NCBI GenBank assembly: GCA_965222725.1
Contig: OZ244969.1
Span: 5,642,001-5,706,000 of the forward strand
DNA: 64,000 nucleotides
Source of the DNA: GCA-2748575 sp965222725
GTDB lineage: Bacteria > Pseudomonadota > Gammaproteobacteria > Pseudomonadales > Ketobacteraceae
Direction of reading: 5' to 3'
Part shown: piece by piece, positions 61,567-64,000 of the stretch
Layout of the letters: the number at the start of each line of letters is the position of its first letter
Position numbering within the stretch: the stretch's first letter is position 1
The notes under the pieces: generated by a model
Told to the model about the DNA's origin: nothing
Databases searched by the model: none
Seen by the model: the letters and a program-made list of their open reading frames with translations, nothing else
Position numbers and translations under genes: made by a program

Positions 61567-62928
61567 ATGAAAATAGTGTCCTCATCCATTCAATTTAAAA
61601 CTGAATACCGGCAACGCACATCCGAAGAAAAGCAAAGTGGACTGAGTTTTTCGCGGCAAACATCCGGCGCACCGGGTGACAGTCGCTTTACTGCCACCAG
61701 CGAGCGCCTGCAGGCAGAGCAACGGGCCAGGCTCAGCAGTTCCCAGACGCGTAACACCTATAGCGCCTCGCAAATACGCAAGGAAGGCGATAAAGCCGTT
61801 CAGCAGTTTTCCAACCAGAAACTGGTGAGCTCCATGCTGGAACGTTTTTATTCCCATTCCGTACGGATAAACCATCAACAAATCAGCGCCACCGACCGAC
61901 TGTCATCTGCCGATCGTCAGGCCGTTTCCGGCAACAGCCGCACAGAACTGGCCATTGGCAGCTATTACGAATTATCCCGCCAGCAGGAGCTATCTTTTGT
62001 GGCGGAAGGCGAAATCAAAACCGCCGATGGCCGTATCATTAATTTTCACTTTTATGCCACTGCGGAACACGACTTTCGTTATCAGGAAGCGTCCGGTTCC
62101 TATGCCGAAAAAGTGGTACGGCGAACGGATCCACTGGTGATTCATCTGGAGGGAGATTTTAATCACCTGAGTTCTTCCGCATTCCAGTTTGATCTGAATA
62201 ATGACGGTGAAAAGGAATCCATTTCCTTTGCCGGTGCCGGCAGCGGTTTTCTGGCGCTGGACAAAAACAACGACGGCGTGATCAACAACGGTTCGGAATT
62301 ATTCGGCACCCGTACCGGCAATGGTTTTGAAGAACTGGGCGCCTACGATGAAGACGGTAACGGTTTTATTGATGCCGGCGACAGTGCCTACGAACAGTTA
62401 AAAGTCTGGACCAAAGACACGGACGGCAATGATGTGCTCACCAGCCTGCAGGATGCCGGCGTTGCCGCCATCAGTACGCAAAGTGGCTACACTCCCTTTT
62501 CGGTCACCGATCATTACAACAATGAATACGGCAAGGTACAAAGCAGCGGCATTTTTGTGCGCGAATCCGGTGAAGTGGGCTCAGTGCAGCAGATTGATCT
62601 GACCGCCCGGGACACATCCACAGAAGATGATCTGGCAAGAAAGTTTGATCGCGGCGAGCAGGTTGCCGTCCTGGAAAGGGAAACGGAAGCACGCAACCGC
62701 GAGCGCCCTGACGAACCGCCCTCCCTGCGGGAGGCTCTGAAACGGCTGGAACAGGAAACCCAGTCCATGCTGGAGCGCCAGGACGAACTGGCCAAAATGA
62801 ATGATGAAGACGGCCCCAAGAGCTTTCTGGCACAACTGGTAGAGAAGCTGGAGGAAGTACGACAGGAACAGGCCGCCCGCCGCAAGGAAGAGAAAGCCGA
62901 GAAGGAGCAGCAGGGCCAGCCCTCCTGA
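61567..62928 (+). CDS. EF-hand/calcium-binding protein, unrecognised
   Basis: 453 residues from ATG 61567; an upstream start at 61531 is less likely. Two calcium-loop motifs are visible (DLNNDGEKESI and LDKNNDGVINNGSELFG), and a third YDEDGNGFIDAGD, of the dockerin/EF-hand type found in secreted and hemolysin-like proteins. The N-terminus is Ser/Thr/Gln-rich and low-complexity; the C-terminus (~370-453) is a long charged coiled coil rich in Glu, Arg and Lys. No signal peptide is visible. Function unknown. Confidence 0.75.
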   Translation: MKIVSSSIQFKTEYRQRTSEEKQSGLSFSRQTSGAPGDSRFTATSERLQAEQRARLSSSQTRNTYSASQIRKEGDKAVQQFSNQKLVSSMLERFYSHSVRINHQQISATDRLSSADRQAVSGNSRTELAIGSYYELSRQQELSFVAEGEIKTADGRIINFHFYATAEHDFRYQEASGSYAEKVVRRTDPLVIHLEGDFNHLSSSAFQFDLNNDGEKESISFAGAGSGFLALDKNNDGVINNGSELFGTRTGNGFEELGAYDEDGNGFIDAGDSAYEQLKVWTKDTDGNDVLTSLQDAGVAAISTQSGYTPFSVTDHYNNEYGKVQSSGIFVRESGEVGSVQQIDLTARDTSTEDDLARKFDRGEQVAVLERETEARNRERPDEPPSLREALKRLEQETQSMLERQDELAKMNDEDGPKSFLAQLVEKLEEVRQEQAARRKEEKAEKEQQGQPS

Positions 62929-62985
62929 CAGATTCATGGCTTCAGGCCCGGCCTACACTGGACCTCTACAAATTACATAATATTA

Positions 62986-63013
62986 CCCGCCCGCTGTGGA
63001 TGGCGCGGGCGGG
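62986..63013. terminator. Strong GC hairpin between EF-hand gene and trypsin gene
   Basis: CCCGCCCGC pairs perfectly with GCGGGCGGG (9 bp, 10-base loop). There is no T-run on the plus strand, and only a weak TAATATTATG on the minus, so termination is likely but not certain. The surrounding 62929-63089 holds no gene. Confidence 0.55.
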
Positions 63014-63089
63014 ATTCACTATCATAGCGGAACATCAGTCATCCGCTCTTGTCCTACAGAGCTTAGAAAGGGATTTTTCAGGGTTTTCC

Positions 63090-64000
63090 ATGGTTTCCAG
63101 AATCACTCAATTATTCATCGGCGCGCTTGCTGGCGTGATGTTTTGCGTTACTGCTTATGCCTCGCAGGTTCAGTATCCCAGAATCATTGGCGGATCTGAG
63201 CTGGATACTGTTTATCCGTGGATGGTCTCACTTCAGTCAAGAAACAACACAGGCAACTACGAGCACTTTTGTGGTGGCACTCTGATTGATCCCTATTGGG
63301 TACTGACAGCCGGCCATTGTGTGGAAGGCACCGAACCATCTGATCTACGCCTGATGATTGGCGATCTCGATCTGGACGAAACAAGCGTTGAGGCCACCAC
63401 AGAGATCCGGTCAGTGCAACGCATTGTTATCAATGAGGGCTATAGAGATGAGTTTGGCGTGGATAATGACATCGCATTATTACGCCTGGCATCTCCCTCA
63501 GGAAACGATATAGCCCCCCTTATCTCCACTGCTGAAATGAGTAGCATCTCCGCTGCTACCAATGGTCTGGTAATGGGTTGGGGACGAACGCGCTCCGCTG
63601 TTCGCTCTGATAACTTAAAACAGGTTAGCCTGCGCATTCGTACCGAAGCAGAATGCAGAGATGCCATCCCGAATGTTTATGATAACGGTTTGCTTTGTGC
63701 CGGCGGAGTGCAGAACGAAGATTCCTGCAATGGTGACAGTGGCGGCCCACTGATGATTGAAGTTGGCGGTACGCTAAAGCATGCAGGTATTGTCAGCTTT
63801 GGTTACGCAGAAGCCTGTGCTACTGCAGGAGCTTATGGTGTATATACCCGTGTTGCGACTTACCTTGAGTGGATCGAAAGCAAACTCGATCGTGTTGCTC
63901 TGACGACCTTGCCCGACTTTGGATACACCATTCCTTATATCACCCAGTCCAGCACGCTGGAATTCGTCAATTTCAGTTCGTCTGATGTCACTCTGGCTTC
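63090..64000 (+). CDS. Secreted trypsin-like S1 serine protease (3' end outside window)
   Basis: Translated by eye from ATG 63090; open to the right edge (303 residues visible). Signal peptide (cleavage near A24), seven-residue propeptide, activation site R31-IIGG, catalytic His76 (LTAGHC), Asp127 (DNDIALLRL) and Ser217 (GDSGGP). Asp211 six residues before the Ser predicts trypsin-like Arg/Lys cleavage. After the ~240-residue catalytic domain the frame continues past LEWIESKLD, suggesting a C-terminal extension or extra domain. It probably digests protein outside the cell. Confidence 0.93.
   Translation, partial: MVSRITQLFIGALAGVMFCVTAYASQVQYPRIIGGSELDTVYPWMVSLQSRNNTGNYEHFCGGTLIDPYWVLTAGHCVEGTEPSDLRLMIGDLDLDETSVEATTEIRSVQRIVINEGYRDEFGVDNDIALLRLASPSGNDIAPLISTAEMSSISAATNGLVMGWGRTRSAVRSDNLKQVSLRIRTEAECRDAIPNVYDNGLLCAGGVQNEDSCNGDSGGPLMIEVGGTLKHAGIVSFGYAEACATAGAYGVYTRVATYLEWIESKLDRVALTTLPDFGYTIPYITQSSTLEFVNFSSSDVTLA

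Overview
This window is chromosomal DNA of a Gram-negative bacterium, most likely a gammaproteobacterium. The evidence is two CTG-N10-CAG SOS boxes, FolM, the CbpA/CbpM pair, RtcR/RtcB, many outer-membrane and periplasmic proteins, and tRNAs with encoded CCA. The mix of a P450, an MpaB-like oxygenase, a fatty-acid hydroxylase, epoxide hydrolases, a diiron oxygenase and lipid-handling proteins fits a marine or hydrocarbon/lipid-using relative of Alcanivorax or Ketobacter, but that placement is inference. No rRNA, insertion sequence, prophage or CRISPR array was seen.

Layout. 0-3 kb: a LexA-family repressor cut by the left edge and dinB, each with an SOS box, plus a Ca2+/Na+ exchanger. 3-9 kb: a hybrid 7TMR-DISM histidine kinase, a DUF4124 protein, a metallo-beta-lactamase lipoprotein, 3-methyladenine glycosylase and folM. 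9-17.5 kb: a PAS/coiled-coil protein ending in a CheZ-like CheY-binding peptide; a TetR-controlled P450/MpaB pair; cbpA-cbpM; a second TetR; a large unrecognised, possibly TULIP-type protein.

17.5-24.5 kb is the most unusual part: an RNA-repair locus. The sigma54 activator RtcR (CARF-type sensor plus AAA+) is divergent from rtcB, which has a good sigma54 promoter. Downstream of rtcB in the same direction lie a terminator, an odd tRNA(CAU) with CCA, a tRNA T-arm mimic, other foldable RNA and a slipin gene. Beyond rtcR, a second sigma54-type promoter points at a foldable leader, an antiterminator/terminator pair, a tRNA(UUU) with a glutamine-tRNA-like body, and an HNH endonuclease. A tandemly duplicated unknown protein lies between. 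I read this as one stress-responsive RNA-damage system built on RtcB without RtcA, with atypical tRNAs as possible substrates, sensors or decoys.

24.5-37 kb: a nitronate-monooxygenase-like gene with a limonene-epoxide-hydrolase-like gene, then a cyclic-di-GMP sensory cluster (porin, PstS-like protein and diguanylate cyclase; convergent YfiR/YfiN-like pair with an added EAL domain), a TonB receptor and a LivK-like lipoprotein. 37-44.5 kb: fatty-acid hydroxylase with AraC regulator, a secreted subtilase, an MBL hydrolase, a possible SCP2-like protein and an epoxide hydrolase. 44.5-57 kb: RND efflux operon, V4R-like histidine kinase, TauE exporter, nitroreductase, MMPL transporter and a second 7TMR-DISM hybrid kinase. 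57-64 kb: a three-gene operon (glycosyltransferase-like, small unknown, epimerase), a diiron oxygenase divergent from a LysR regulator, an EF-hand-type protein and a secreted trypsin cut by the right edge.
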